Of a stretch of DNA of 64,000 nucleotides, positions 23,800 through 36,114 are shown piece by piece. A model generated the notes under the pieces. It saw only the letters and a list, made by a program, of their open reading frames with translations. It ran no database searches and had not been told where the DNA came from. This stretch comes from Eudorina sp. 2006-703-Eu-15. Lineage: Eukaryota > Chlorophyta > Chlorophyceae > Chlamydomonadales > Volvocaceae. The stretch lies in the NCBI GenBank assembly GCA_003117195.1, contig BDSI01000172.1, forward strand, positions 124,001 through 188,000, in the 5' to 3' direction. Made by a program: the position numbers and the translations under genes. The first letter of the stretch is position 1. Each line of letters starts with the position of its first letter.

Positions 23800-24550
23800 A
23801 AGGTTGCCGTTGACTCTGTCCGGCATTGTCATGCCGTCGCGTTCTGGGTATGGGCAGATGTCGGACAACGCCACCTCGATGCCGGAGGGCCGAAGGGGCA
23901 AAGGGGGGAGGGAAAGAGGGGGGGAGAAGTCAATAAACAGCTTGGTAGCGCATGCATGGGGCAACGAATACCACACACACACATACACACCCCGATACGC
24001 GCCTTGAGATGTCAGTTCTTTAGCTGTAGCTGCTCTTTTGGGTTTTCTGTACTTGAGCTGTAGCTGTTGCTGCTGTCGGTTTGTCGTTTCACTCGGGGGT
24101 GTGAACGCGAATGCACTTGCACAGACTGTGGAGGACGTAACGTGTCTTGCATCACCCACCGGTCAGGCCGCCTTGAGACCCGTGACGCGCGTTGTGCGAC
24201 CCAACTAAAGCGCATCATGGGCAAGCTGATCCAAGGTAGATAGACCTGCAGGGCGGCGACGCGGTAGGAGGAGGGAGGGAGGGAGGCGTAAGGGACGTAA
24301 GGGACGTAAAAAATATGGGGGCGTTATCGGGACACGGAAGAAGGATCGGCAGGACTGCACCAGACTGAACGGAACCCAGATGGTCGAAGCGCACAAGATC
24401 CTTGACAACCCATGGATGGAACGGCGAGAAGACAGGCAAGACAATCTAGGCTATCCACCCACGGAGCCGCTGGCCCATGCCGCGGACCTGCTAACACTAC
24501 CCTTACTACACCCTTAAGGTTGCCGTTGACTCTGTCCGGCATTGTCATGC
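23800..24550. repeat. identical 35-bp direct repeats
   Basis: 23800-23834 and 24516-24550 are identical over 35 bp (core TTGCCGTTGACTCTGTCCGG), about 680 bp apart in the same orientation. The flanks are only loosely similar. Confidence 0.85.
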
Positions 24551-25997
24551 TCTGAGCTGGACGGCTGTACTTACACATGCCGACCGTGCGAATGACATAT
24601 CCCCGAGCCCAACCCACGGTAGTTACTTGTTGGCACATGACCCCTCCCTGGGCCCGACCCAACGACCCGGCACATGATCCCGCCGAGCCCAGCCCAATCG
24701 TCACCTACCGGATTTGGGGTCGCGTCACGGCCACGGCGCACTCGAAGGTGACACACCCTGAGGTCTTGGCGATGCTGGGGGATTCGTTAGGCGGTGAGTG
24801 GACGTGTTGGCAAACCCGACGAAGCACCCCTTCCGATGAGCGATTCTGCAAGCAACGACACAAGGGCGGGGTCAGCGCGTATCGTGGAAAGCTGGCTTAC
24901 TTGCGGAGCAAAACTTACCTAAAAATAAACTTACCAACACCTGGCCTACTACCGCGCCTGTAAGCAAATAATAAGTAAAGACCAACGGAGCCAGCTCGTG
25001 CCCATCAGGGTCAGATCCGTATCATCGGTACAGCAGGCGATGAGCGGTCCTTCAAGCAAGTTCGGACGGACGCACGGAGTCAGCTCGTGCTGTAATTCAC
25101 GGCAGCAGCACTTCCATGTAGATGCGGACAGACATACCTTCGAGGCGACACACCGCTGGCAATGCGATGCACCGATGCGATGAACCAATGCGATGCACGT
25201 GCCTGCAAGCAAGTATGCAGGCACAAAGCCAACCCGTGTCGCTTGCTTGTGCTGTAAGCGGCCGCCTTGAGTGCTGTGCGGTGCTTTGGTCCAAACTTGA
25301 GCGCATCGTGGACTTTCAGGTCCATCATCTGCATCTCAGGGTGGCAGCAAGGGCGGAGGAGGGAGGGAGAGGCGTGCGGGACGTTGATGTGGCGGAAGCA
25401 GGCAGGAAGGGCAGTAGGCAGGATCGCGCGAGAAGCAACCGACCGGTTGGGCTTGCTGGTCACCGTGTTAATAAAACAAGATTACCAGATAACAAAGCTC
25501 GCAATAGAATTGAACAAACATTATGTTGTCAACAACAGGTCGGCATTGTTGCACTGCAGCCTTTGGCAACCAGGTGACGTAAACCGCGGACGGCTCAAAA
25601 CCGGGAAACCGGAAGCTTACTTTAATGTCGCTGTTTAGCCACGGCCAGAGAGAAGTCCTTCGACTGGGCCCAACCCAAGACTTCCGAAGAGTATGAGCTG
25701 AACCAGAGCTGAACGTTTCCAATATGAAAAGCACATACCAGGCTACATTTCAATTGAAATAGTGCATCAGTGTATCGTGTAAGAAGTAAGAATGTGTAGG
25801 GAGGCATTGCTTCGGGACAATCAAAGAACTCAGCTTGAGCAAGAGCGCAATAAGAAAACTGTATGAGAGCTGGTATTACAGAGACTAATTAATCCTGCAA
25901 CTTTGTGGTGAAAAAGGTGGCCAGACGCAGGTTGATAAATGTACGAAAGCAGCGGCGAGGCTCTCGGCCGTGCAGATGCCCAGCTTCTCTGTCAGAC

Positions 25998-26040
25998 GAT
26001 CCTGTCTTACGAGATCCTGTCTTACGAGATCCTGTCTTAC
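25998..26040. repeat. 15-bp tandem repeat, three units
   Basis: GATCCTGTCTTACGA occurs at 25998 and 26013, with a shortened third unit at 26028-26040. Confidence 0.9.
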
Positions 26041-28654
26041 TGCTGGTTCGTAATCACTACTGGCAATCGCACATGTCTGACGATGACAAGGTCGGTACTG
26101 CTCTGGTTTTCAGGTGAAAACCGTGGGTTGCGTTGTGGGGCCCTAGTGGCCCTAGCACCTTACCACGCAGCTTGCGGATCAGCGCGAAGATCGGCTCACC
26201 TATTCTTTGCTGGATAACACTGGATAACACTGACAACCGGGCGAAAGGTCACTGGCCGTCCGGTTTTCAGCGTCATTCCGCATCATCCTGTAAACACTAG
26301 GTGAGCTGGTCTTATCGCTTATGCGCAACCTGCGTGGTGAGAGTGCGCGTGCGTCGAAACTCTACCCATGGTTTTGGCATAAACCTAACCAAAGCAGTAC
26401 TGACCTTGTCAGTTTGTCAGGCATGTGCCCAGCCTGTGGGCTGCGCCTCGGGCCTCCAGGCGCAGCCAACTGCTGTGGTATTCGTCACGGCGAATCTGCT
26501 TGTGTCTTGCGCCGTCTGCGCTAGAGATACGCTGTGTTCGCTTCGCCCCACTGCACAACAGAAGTGGCAAGCCGGGCGAACCTCTGATAGCCTGCCTAAC
26601 TGCAACCTCTGATAGCCTGCCTACCAGTTCTGCAGCCCGCCTATTTCGGCTCTGTAGATGCGGGCTTCCCTGCAACATGTGCTGCGGGGGCTCCTTGACG
26701 CGCTCCCGAGGTCCGACTGTTGGGCGGGTGGCGACAGGCAAGCCGCAATTATAGTTACATGGACTACGGCTGCTCAGAGAAGATTGTTTAAGGCGTATAC
26801 CAAAGAGTCTGGAAGTTATGGCGACTTCGCTGGATCGATGCCTGCTATGGTTCTGTTGGCCACCGAATTCCAGAGGATGTTATCCAGAATAACATGGACA
26901 CAAGATGTAATTGGTGAGGCCACCAATTTGTGAAAGGTCGCTATACAAAACATAAGCAAAAGATGCTACGGTTGTGTCCACATTCTAATAGAGGTTGCCG
27001 TCCAAACAAGACAAGCAAAGAAAATGGATTACATCAAGATAAGAAGCTGCGGCTTGCGGGGCTTGGCCTTCTTTATCGCAGATACGGAATCATCCGGTCA
27101 TACGTATCTGACGTATTTGGTCCTGATATTCAAAAATGTTGTGCGGCGGGGTTCAAGAAAGCCGAGCCGGACGCGCACTTGAAATCGACAAAACCGCCGC
27201 ACGACCGGACGCCGAGCTCATACCGACTGGGGTGACCAGTTCTTCGTTGATCGGTGTTATATGGGTCAGCTGCACTCTCCTGCACTTCGGCATGGGGCAG
27301 TTCCATGGAGGCTGGCCCAACCTAACGACCGGCACGACCGCTGGGGCTCTATCAACGGGTTCAGACCCAAAGCCAGCACTCGTGAGCAGCACTCGTGAGC
27401 AACCCATCCGGTTATGTGGCATCCCCATTATCATGCTCATTCGTGAAGCACCTGAGCGCGTCCTGGAGGAGGTCAGCCGCTGGCGGCCAAGGCCCCAGGC
27501 GCGCGTCGTCAGAGAGGGTCATAGTTAAGCACGAAAGTCCCTGAATCCAGATTGCGAGAGGGCATCGGCCTCAGCTGCGGGGCCAGGGGTCCGTGCAATG
27601 GTGCAATGCCTGAAACACAAACACGTCCCGCACGAGAGGCCATGGACCAAGCAAGGAGGGGGCACGCACGCCGTCGACGCGCTCACATAGGCCGCACAAC
27701 TGTGGAGCTGCACCTGCGCGCCCGCAGCGGTTGGATCTCCACGTCCCCGTCTCACACCATTCACACGGTCCTGCTGGCCAAGGCGTGTCTGCAACCCTTC
27801 CGACAGGGCCTGACTGCAGGTACGGCCAGTGTGGCGAGGCCTGACCTCTTGCATGGGGGCGACCGACGGGGTCAAAAGTGGGTTTGAGAAAGGGCTGTGC
27901 AAAAGTGCACGGCGATGACAGGGCGGGTCCCCGACAAACGCCGTGCCGACACCAGCTAGCGTCGTGGCCACACCCTTGCAGCTCTGCTCACCGATAGCGC
28001 CGAGCGCTTTGGAATCCGGCCTTGCAACCTCAGACCGTATCACCAAGACCACAAACGCAAAAAACTCTTTATGATGACGAACATCAAACCTACGGAAACA
28101 GCCGCAGGACAGGAATCATACGATCTACGAGTTTAAGCAAGCACCCCAACCTCGTTTCCAGGTACCCGAGCAATGCATCCACCCTGGAGACTCCAGTCAT
28201 GGGTGCCGTACATGCACAGCTTCACCCCCAAGCCCATACATCCCCAGCCCCATGCACGGCTTCCACAGTTCACAACCGGCTTCATTGGCCTGTCCACACG
28301 CCAAAGCCCCCGGGCCCGAACCCCGCACGCACGGGATCTGTCCGGCTGCTTCTCCCATCGCCACCCGCACGTTTGGCATGAGGCGTGCGCGACCCGCCCG
28401 CTCAGCTCGCGGTTGGCCCCACCGCGCAGCAGCTGTGCAGCTCAAATATCCACCACCTCCGCCTCAATGCCGCCGCCGCTGCTGCCTGCGAGGTGCGAGC
28501 GCGATGCGCTCCTGCATCGCCGCCGCCTGGCCCCCTTGACCCCGCCCGGCGCGCAGCTGTGCCCCTCTCCACGTCTTTACCTCCTCCGCCTCCTCCGTGT
28601 CCTCCACCACCGCGATCGCCTCACGTGTTCCTTCCGCCGCCGCCGCCGCCTCGG

Positions 28655-31600
28655 TCACCCCGGGAGCCGCCGCCGTCTCGGCTTCGTTGCAGGAGATGAC
28701 GCCGCCGCTTCGGCCCCGTGCGCCGCCGCCTCACCCATCTCCCTCAGTACCTCCTCTGCCTCCTCCCTCACCGCCGCCGCGACCTCCGCCACCAACCCAG
28801 CAGCGGCTTTCCCAGATGTCCGGGAGCTCGTCCGGGCAAGCTTCTCCTTCTTATTGCGCCCACCATCGGACGACACCGGCGCCACCTCGGTGGCTGCCCT
28901 CCCTGCAGCCCCCTCATCTATTTCCTCGCCGTCCACCGCAGCAGCCCCCGAGCCGTCGTGCCCCGATGCCCCTTTCCCGGCCCGGTCGCCACTCCGCCGC
29001 TTCCGTCGCCCCTGGGCACTGCTGCCCCTCGCCCCGTCATGCTCGCCTTCACAATGCCTCCCAGCAGCCAGGGGTTCCGCCCTCAGGGGTCGCGTCCCCG
29101 GCGCTACTTCGGCGGCTTCAACGGCCGCGGCCTTCTTGCGCCGGCCCTTGCGCACCCCCGCGACCGCTTCCCCCTCGCTTGCCCTGCCCGACTCCGCTTC
29201 CGAACGCGACACCGCCTCCGTCTTCGCCTCCCGATCCTGCCCCGCGGCCAGGCCGGCAGCGGATGTGCCCCGGGGTTTGCGGGCCCTCGCTGCCTGCTTC
29301 GTCGTCGTCATCTTAACTCGCTTGCTCTTTCGGGCGGCGCGCTCGTCCTCCTGCCGGTCCAGACGGGTCTCAGCCGCCTCGATCTGGGGAGGGCAGGTGG
29401 TGGCGGAGGTCAGATGATGGGGGTGACGGTGGCAGTGGCGGTGGTACAAGTGGGTGGTGAGCAGCAGTGGGCACGACAGGTGTACGTGTGCCGGTCGCCG
29501 GCGTCTCAGATGTACGGGCGAGCAGGCAGGCGCTGCCCTGCCGGGGACAGATTTGGGCAGCACGCGCAGGCTGCAGTGCAAGTGTACGGCAGTGCAGCGG
29601 AACGGCGGCAACGCCGCCGAGGTCGAGGGGTCTCCAAGGACGCGGGCCCCCAAAGCAGAGCGCACGGACTCCTATTATGTCAAGGTAGCTCTGCCACAGT
29701 ACTGCTGCGTAGGATGACCACCATGCGCAGCAGCGGCGGCCGCGGCGACAACGGCGGGGGAAATGGCGGGGCCACCGGCGGCGGCGGCGCCACCGACGTG
29801 AAGCACACCGACCGATGGCCTCCTTCGGCCTCCCGCCCATTGGGGTTCCGATGGCCCTTGTGGGCCTTATCACAGTCCTCTAAAACCTACAGCTGCCCTC
29901 ACCTACCTCATCCCACATGTCCCGCTCCGGCGTCAGCAGATTGCCGTACGCGTCCGTGGGCGTCGGCGGCCTCGGCGGCCCCCACGCCAGCGCCACAGCC
30001 GGCTGATCCACCAGCAGCATGTCCACCGTCATGCCGTTGCGGCGCAACGTGCCCGCCAGCCGGGGGGGCAGAGACGCGCCCAGCGCCCAGGCGGCGATCA
30101 GCAGCGAGTCGGCGCGGCCGTGGTCCTTCTTGTGTCTGGGGGCCGGAGGGCAGGTGTCGGAGGGTGGGTGTCGGAGGGTGGGTGCCGGAGGGCGGGTGCC
30201 GGAGGGCGGGTGCCGGAGGGTGGGTGCCGGAGGGCGGGTGCCGGAGGGTGGGTGCCGGAGGGTGGGTGTCGGAGGGTGGGTGCCGGAGGGCGGGTGCCGG
30301 AGGGTGGGTGCCGGAGGGTGGGTGTCGGAGGGTGGGTGTCGGAGGGACGGGTGCCGGAGGGCGGGTGCCGGAGGGTGGGTGCCGTAGGGCGGGTGCCGTA
30401 GGGTGGGTGCCGTAGGGTGGGTGTCGGAGGGACGGGTGCCGTAGGGTTGGTGCCGTAGGGTGCGTTCTCATCCGGAGACCCGCGTCGGTGTGTGTTTGGA
30501 GGAGACCCATCTGCCCGCCCCGTCTTGGCCGGCCATCGATGTCTTTTAGGATGAGCATCAATCCTCGATCCAGATGAGCTCGTCCATCTAACCAACCAAT
30601 CAACCAACCAACTAAACAACCAACCCGCCCAGCCGCGAACCCACTTGAGGATACGACCCTGGTCCGGGAAGAGCACCCGGGCCAGCGCCAACCCGGCGTC
30701 CTTGCTGGCGGCGCCGTACAGCCCCAAGTCCTGCTTCCACCGCCGTACCGGTGCCGTACCCACCTGCACACGGCGCGTGTCGACATCAAACCGGCACAGG
30801 ATACATCTTTCGGCATCGTGATCTTCGACGGGAAGTAGATGGGGGCCCGGGAAACAGACTTCTCCCGCCCAGAACCCCAGCCGCGGTCTCGTAACGGTCT
30901 GCGGCGCAGCCGAGTCCGGCCCCGTCCGTCCCATGGGTCACTTCTTCGACAGTGGAGTGGCGCGAGGCCGAGTGGCGCCGAGCCGAGCGGGATGCGCCCG
31001 CCGGCCGAGCGCACGCGGGCACGACCAACAACTGGGCGAGATGGGGTCGTCAACGCTGCAGCACGCGGCCGTGCGGACTTCATCGCTGGGTGTGTGCGCG
31101 TGTGGTGAGTGAAGAAACCCGCCCGACCCAAACCAGCTACCAAGGTTCGTGCGTGTGTGTGAGTGACGCCAAGTCAGCCATGCACCCAGCGAGCCAGACA
31201 CCCAGCAGCCGGCGCAGGCCCCTACCGTGAAGCCCAAGCCAGTCAGGAGGCCAAGCCACGCGCCCGTGCTCCACACTGCGGGTCGGAGGGGTGGAGAGCG
31301 GTTGAACCAGGGGGAGAGGGAGGAGAGAGGGAGGGCGCGTGGCGAATGACGAGGGGGTCATTGGCCCTGGTGTCCGTCCGGCCGTGTCTAATGGATAGAG
31401 GGGGAGAGCGGCGGCGGCGCTGGTCCAGGATGCCCCTTGACTGCTGTCCTCCTCTGGCACACAGGCGCGGGAGGTTTTCCCAACGACCCACGTGGTTTGC
31501 CCAGTCTCCCAGTCTCCCTCCGCCCCAGGAACCCCTTCCCTCGCGGCCCTCCCCCGCGGCCCTCCCTAGGCGGGCTCACAGCTTGTGTACGCGGCGATGT

Positions 31601-33152
31601 TTCCATCCCCCGGCAGGATGGGCGGCACCTCCACGTAGCCGTACAGGGCCACGCGGCGGCGGTCCCCCGGGGGTGGCAGTGCGGCGGCGAGGGCACTGGC
31701 CAGCACCGCACGCGCCCCCGCCACGTGGAGCAGCCTGCGGCCACATTCCGCATGGCAGAGGAGGGAAGGAGACAGACGGGTGGGTGGGTATGCCACGGAC
31801 GCAAGCGTGGGCAGCGAGCCGCGCTGTGGGGTGGCCAGCAAACCGCACCAACCAACCAACTGCCCTCACCTCCTTCTGGATGTCCCCCCGGAGGCTGTGG
31901 CCTTCTGCCGCTCCGCATAGCTGACCGGCATGTCCCAAACCCGGACAGTCCACCGAGACGAGTCGGCCGGCGGCGCCGGAGGCGACGGCAGCCAGAGCTC
32001 CGCAGCCCTCCCGGCCGCCGTCTGCCCTTCAGCGCCTTCAACATCAAACCCATCAGTGCCATCCGCATCCGAATCTCCGGTCGCGAGTCCCCTAGCGGCC
32101 CCTCCGCGGGACTGCATATGCGGACCCGACAGCGTCAGCCGCCAGGCGCCAAACTCGCCTTCCCAGGCCGACGGTGGCGACGGCGCCGCCGCCGGCGGTT
32201 GTGGCGGGTCTGCGGCACCGACGACGCTGCTGCCGCTTGCTGTCGCAGCATCCGTCCAGGCCGCCGACTCGGCACCGGCGGGCGCGTCTTCGTCCCAGAA
32301 GATCACCGCGAGGGCTCCGCTCAGATCGGGATCCACGGCCGCCACAATGTGACGGGTCGGCAGCGGCACGGCGCCCGGGTCGCCGGCGGCGGCTGCGGTG
32401 GCGGAGCTCGAGGCCTGGGAGGAGGAAGGGGCTGCAGCGGCGGCCGTGGCGGTGGCGGCGGTGGTGCGCTGCCGGGGCACTGCGGCGGTTGTGGCGAAGG
32501 TCACTCGCCTGACCGCCTCCGCGGAGGGAGGGGGCGCCCGGAGGACCGCCCGGCCCCAGGTGGGCGGGGCATGTCGGGTTGCAAATCCAGATATGAAACG
32601 CAAATCTGGGTCTGAACCAGCGAAGGACCTTCGGCTCGGCGCGGGCGCGTGCTGGCAGCTGCGCGCGTCGTGGCCGCTCTGGGCGGGAAGGATCGAGGGG
32701 TTCGACGGCGGGCGGGTGCCCGACGGCGGCCGATGTGCGTCGGTGCGCGGGGAGGTTTCCAGGATGCTTGCTGCCGCCGGCGGGTGCCATGCGTCGCCGT
32801 CCACGACCTCGGATCCCCATGCTGGCCTGTTGTTGACTACGACGGCGACGGCAGATGCGGAGAGGGCGCGTCCTGAGGTAGTGGCGGCGGGCCGACTTGC
32901 AAGGGCAGGCCTTCGGCCGGGTACTGGGCAGCCATCAACGACGCTGTGGCCCGAGAATCCCTCCCAAGGTCCGCGTGCAGGAACAAGGGTCGCAGGACAT
33001 GTTGCCCCGAACAAAGGTGGCGCTGCCGCAGTGGTACAAAATTGGATTTCCCGTGACAAGGGCCATCGCCGTGTCAGCATGCGGCGCGCCGTTGCTTGCA
33101 TGCTGCAGCTGTAGGAGGTGATTTGCGGCGACCTTCCATAGGACAAATCCAT
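28655..33152 (-). CDS. MOC1: chloroplast Holliday-junction resolvase MOC1
   Basis: Six exons fit in phase: 33152-31870, 31734-31580, 31275-31226, 30763-30645, 30135-29907, 29383-28655; ~854 residues. Seen: HIVAAVDPDLSGALAVI at ~268-284 (first catalytic Asp of the RuvC fold), YGYVEVPP (catalytic Glu ~463), WSTGAWLGLLTGLGFTVG, PVRRWKQDLGL and KKDHGRADSLLIAAW (last catalytic Asp pair, ~540-545). Their order and spacing match plant and algal MOC1. Known: MOC1 cleaves four-way junctions and is needed to segregate chloroplast nucleoids. The long Arg/Ser/Ala-rich N-terminus fits a transit peptide; the start could be 33152 or the ATG at 33101. Odd: a ~140-residue disordered insertion after the first strand, and a ~240-residue Lys/Arg/Glu/Ala tail. 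An overlapping acidic frame (28464-28690) hints at one more unresolved exon at the 3' end. Confidence 0.9.
30151..30462. repeat. 14-bp G-rich minisatellite in MOC1 intron
   Basis: About 22 tandem copies of a 14-bp unit, GTGCCGGAGGGTGG and variants (GTGTCGG, GTGCCGTAGG). The array fills most of MOC1 intron 4 and ends about 15 bp from its acceptor. The chance ORFs that read through it on both strands are repeats, not genes. Confidence 0.93.
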
Positions 33153-35126
33153 ATTATCACAATTTGAATTTTATGCCCGCTACCATATTTGACATTATAG
33201 AGCTGACAAAATTTTGATAAGTCGGTTGGCTGGCACGCAACCCTTCCACTGTGATTTGGTGCGCCCTCCAAAAACCAAAAGACATCACAGCAATTCGGCT
33301 AGTTGTAGACAGCGTGTCTGCTATAATACCCTGGTACCGTGTTTCAAGATCATACCTGCGCAGTTGGGCGTTGTGACAGTTAGGCAACGGCAATTCTTCA
33401 CAACCTGCGTATTCTCATCATGATGCCGCGTTGAAAGCACATGGTCCGACGTGCTGGGCTTCGGGGTACCCCTGGCGCATCGATGCCGCTTAGGGTTGCG
33501 GATTTGGCTCAGGGGGGGACAACGCGCCGTCACAACGCGGACGCGACAGCACGGCGCGCGCATACCGTATCGTGCAGTGGTGTACACGGTCGGCCACACG
33601 TGTGCTACTTGTGAATGGAGGTAAGAAGCGATGTAGAAAAGCCGATGCGCTGGCCCTCCTTTAGCGTCGTGTTCTGGCCCCCCCTTTACTTCGCTGCTTT
33701 GCAGGCCTGCGATGACCAAGAACGCTCCAGCCCCATGACCTTTACGGCGTTACTTCATTACTGGGTTCCAAGGAGCACCGGACGCCTTGCCGAGCGCCCG
33801 AGCGACGTGCCTTGCTGGCCGGGCTTGAAAACCGGTTGGGGTCCCCCTGCGCCCCCACCGTATTTGTCCCTACATGATGTGCCTTAGGCCAGCTGAGCTG
33901 CCAGGCCCCCTGCTGCGTTCCTGCACTTGCCTTCCTTCGGTTTGTTTGGGGTGGTACCCCAGGAGGATACCCTGTCAACAACACCCACATTGCTTTGGTC
34001 CCTCGACCGCCCTTTGCCTCGCTGCTTTGCAGGCTTGCGATGACATTGTCATGAGCACTGTGGGCATGCAAGACCCCGAACATGGGCGGCGCGAGGGTGG
34101 TGCTGTGGAGGTGCTGCGAAGCTCTGTCGGCGGGATGCCACTGTAATTCCCTCTGGCAGCAGGCACGCCGACCTCTGTAACATTCATTCATTCGCTTTGC
34201 CGAAAAGAGATTTCACCCAACGCCAGCTATTCCAAATCCTTTGGGATGCGCTGCAATTCTCTTGTCGTTGGCAATCCGATTCCCGCCTCCCTTGAAATAC
34301 AATTTACAAGGCAGGCAGAGACTACACAGGTCCAGACAGTACGATGCCCGAGCAAACGGACCAGCCAGCCGATCCCTGCAGCTCATCATCAGCGGTGACA
34401 CGCACACACAGGGGCACATACAGGGGCACACACACAGGGGCAAACAGCTTCCCCAAATTCAGCCAGGCGCGGGCAGACTGGTGGCTGACTACGGACGGAC
34501 TACGAACGGCGCCACGTTGGCGCGGCGCCATGTACCCATCTTCCACATCGCAGTACACTGCAGTACAGCACAGCACGAGTCGTCTCGATGTACTTGACCC
34601 ATGCCGGCAGCAAACGAAAGACGCCGTGCCTTGAAAAGCGTCCCAGACGTCGTACGCTAGCCACAGCAGCCAGGACGGCGCCCCGTCCCACAGAACTGTT
34701 CCCCACCCACGCAATTCCCGAGCCGCGTGCGGTAAAGAACGTGCTTTAAACGCACGCAGGCTGCAACCCGGTGCAGGCCTGACACGCAGACACCCCAGGA
34801 GGCTGCGCAGCTGCCTCCTCATAGTTGATGCGAGTTCGCGTCAAGCGCAGTAGGCGCACACAACGGGCGGGTCTCATCGCTATATACACACACGGCCTCT
34901 GACGCCCCTCTCCGGGAGAGAGCGTTTCGGCGGTCTCATTCGGGTTTAGGGATCGGTCAGCAGCCCCCTGCCAGCGTCAAGCCCGGATCGATATGTGACG
35001 ATTCACACCCACACAGACACACCCACACGCGCACACCGCAAGTCGTCGAAGTTGGTATTTGGCACTCAGGCATCGAGATTCCGCGGACGAGTCAGCATCC
35101 CTCGAGGACGCGCCGCGGGTTGGCCC
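33153..35126. other. intergenic region upstream of MOC1, repeats only
   Basis: The first ~250 bp are AT-rich and probably hold the MOC1 promoter. Two diverged ~35-bp copies at 33682-33716 and 34010-34044 (core CGCTGCTTTGCAGG) sit in larger, more diverged similarity. The - strand frame at 34322-34822 is open for 166 codons but has no recognisable feature. Confidence 0.4.
33682..34044. repeat. diverged direct repeat
   Basis: CCCTTTACTTCGCTGC... at 33682-33716 and CCCTTTGCCTCGCTGC... at 34010-34044 match at about 31 of 35 positions. On the - strand both encode LQSSE(A/V)KGG, so they may be remains of a duplicated element. Confidence 0.55.
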
Positions 35127-35347
35127 TCACATCAGCGCACCCCAGCCGCCCAACGCACAGGCCCTGAGGATCGCCATCAGGATCGCCCCAGCACCGGAAA
35201 CCACGGAGGCGCGGGCGGTCAGGAAGCCACCGCCGACCGCCGCCACTGCCGCAGCCACCATACATAGTATAAAAGCCGTATGTGCCTTCAACAGAAAACC
35301 AATAATCCTACGAGTCCACGACAGCCCTAACGACGGCCTCAAATACG
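35127..35347 (-). CDS. possible terminal exon of a membrane protein
   Basis: A - strand frame of ~70 residues ending at a TGA (35127-35129) holds two hydrophobic stretches, TAFILCMVAAAVAAVGGGFL and an Ala/Ile/Leu-rich second one. A possible acceptor (GTTAG or CGTAG) precedes it near 35325-35350. Upstream - strand frames at 35433-35700 could supply an earlier exon but no junction is convincing. No family is recognised. It may belong with other orphan exons at 36431-36720 and 38532-38630. Confidence 0.25.
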
Positions 35348-36009
35348 CGCGTCAGCCAGCGCCTGCACAACCGTACAGCAGCTGCATGCTGTACGCGGCA
35401 GTGCTCCAAACTGTCCAAACCGTCCAGACGTATCAGCCAGGTGCCCCCCACATGCCACATGGCATTACCAACACGCACGGCGAGATACGTAAACGCGGCA
35501 GGCAGGGCGGCGCGGCGCACAAGACATTCACCGACCGCGACGTGGCCACATCGCCGCCCACTGCCCGGCCGTTGCGGTGCTGCCCGCCCCTCCCGACACG
35601 ATGCACATACGGCATTCTGAGGTTCTGACGGCAGCCATGACGCGATGCCCCTTACATATGTATGTATGTACCGTACAGCTGGTTGTGGGTGGGGTGGGTG
35701 GCATCGTGTCTCTGACAGCTGTGATAGCTCACCAGTTGCAACAAGTTGGAGGATGCCTCCAGGGCGCGAGGACAACGTCGCGCGTCAATGCCGCGCCCGG
35801 GCGAGCTGCTGGCGCAGTCCGACACCTCGGATGTTGACCCCTACGTCAACTCCGATCCAGCGAGACGTAAGGAAGCGCAGCCGATGTGGAACCTTTTGAA
35901 GCCACAGCTGCGGCACAGACAGACTCTCACACACGCACACGCAAACGCACATGCGCAAGCATACAGAGATATATACCCGTGGGTTGGGTCGGTTGGGTTA
36001 TCTTCCCAA

Positions 36010-36114
<105 letters not shown>

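Larger units (their letters stand above)
23721..28654. other. gene-poor region, no supported gene
   Basis: Nearly 5 kb with no recognisable exon. It contains two identical 35-bp copies (23800-23834, 24516-24550), a three-unit 15-bp tandem repeat (25998-26040) and an AT-richer block at about 26740-27130 with two adjoining open frames (26658-26933 and 26930-27235, +) that match nothing I recognise. The - strand downstream end of MOC1 may extend into the right side. Confidence 0.45.

Noticed and set aside
24571..24963. Transposase or reverse transcriptase remnants in the gene-poor block
   Set aside because: I looked for the usual DDE and YxDD motifs in all frames and saw none.
28173..30415. Long + strand frames (414 and 565 codons)
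   Set aside because: They lie antisense to MOC1 exons 5 and 6 and through the minisatellite; Pro/Arg/Ala-rich shadows of the - strand coding.
30151..30462. CRISPR array or repeat protein
   Set aside because: 14-bp units with no spacers, inside an intron whose splice sites restore MOC1.
34322..34822. 166-codon - strand frame
   Set aside because: Open but with no recognisable feature; start and end are not supported by any signal.
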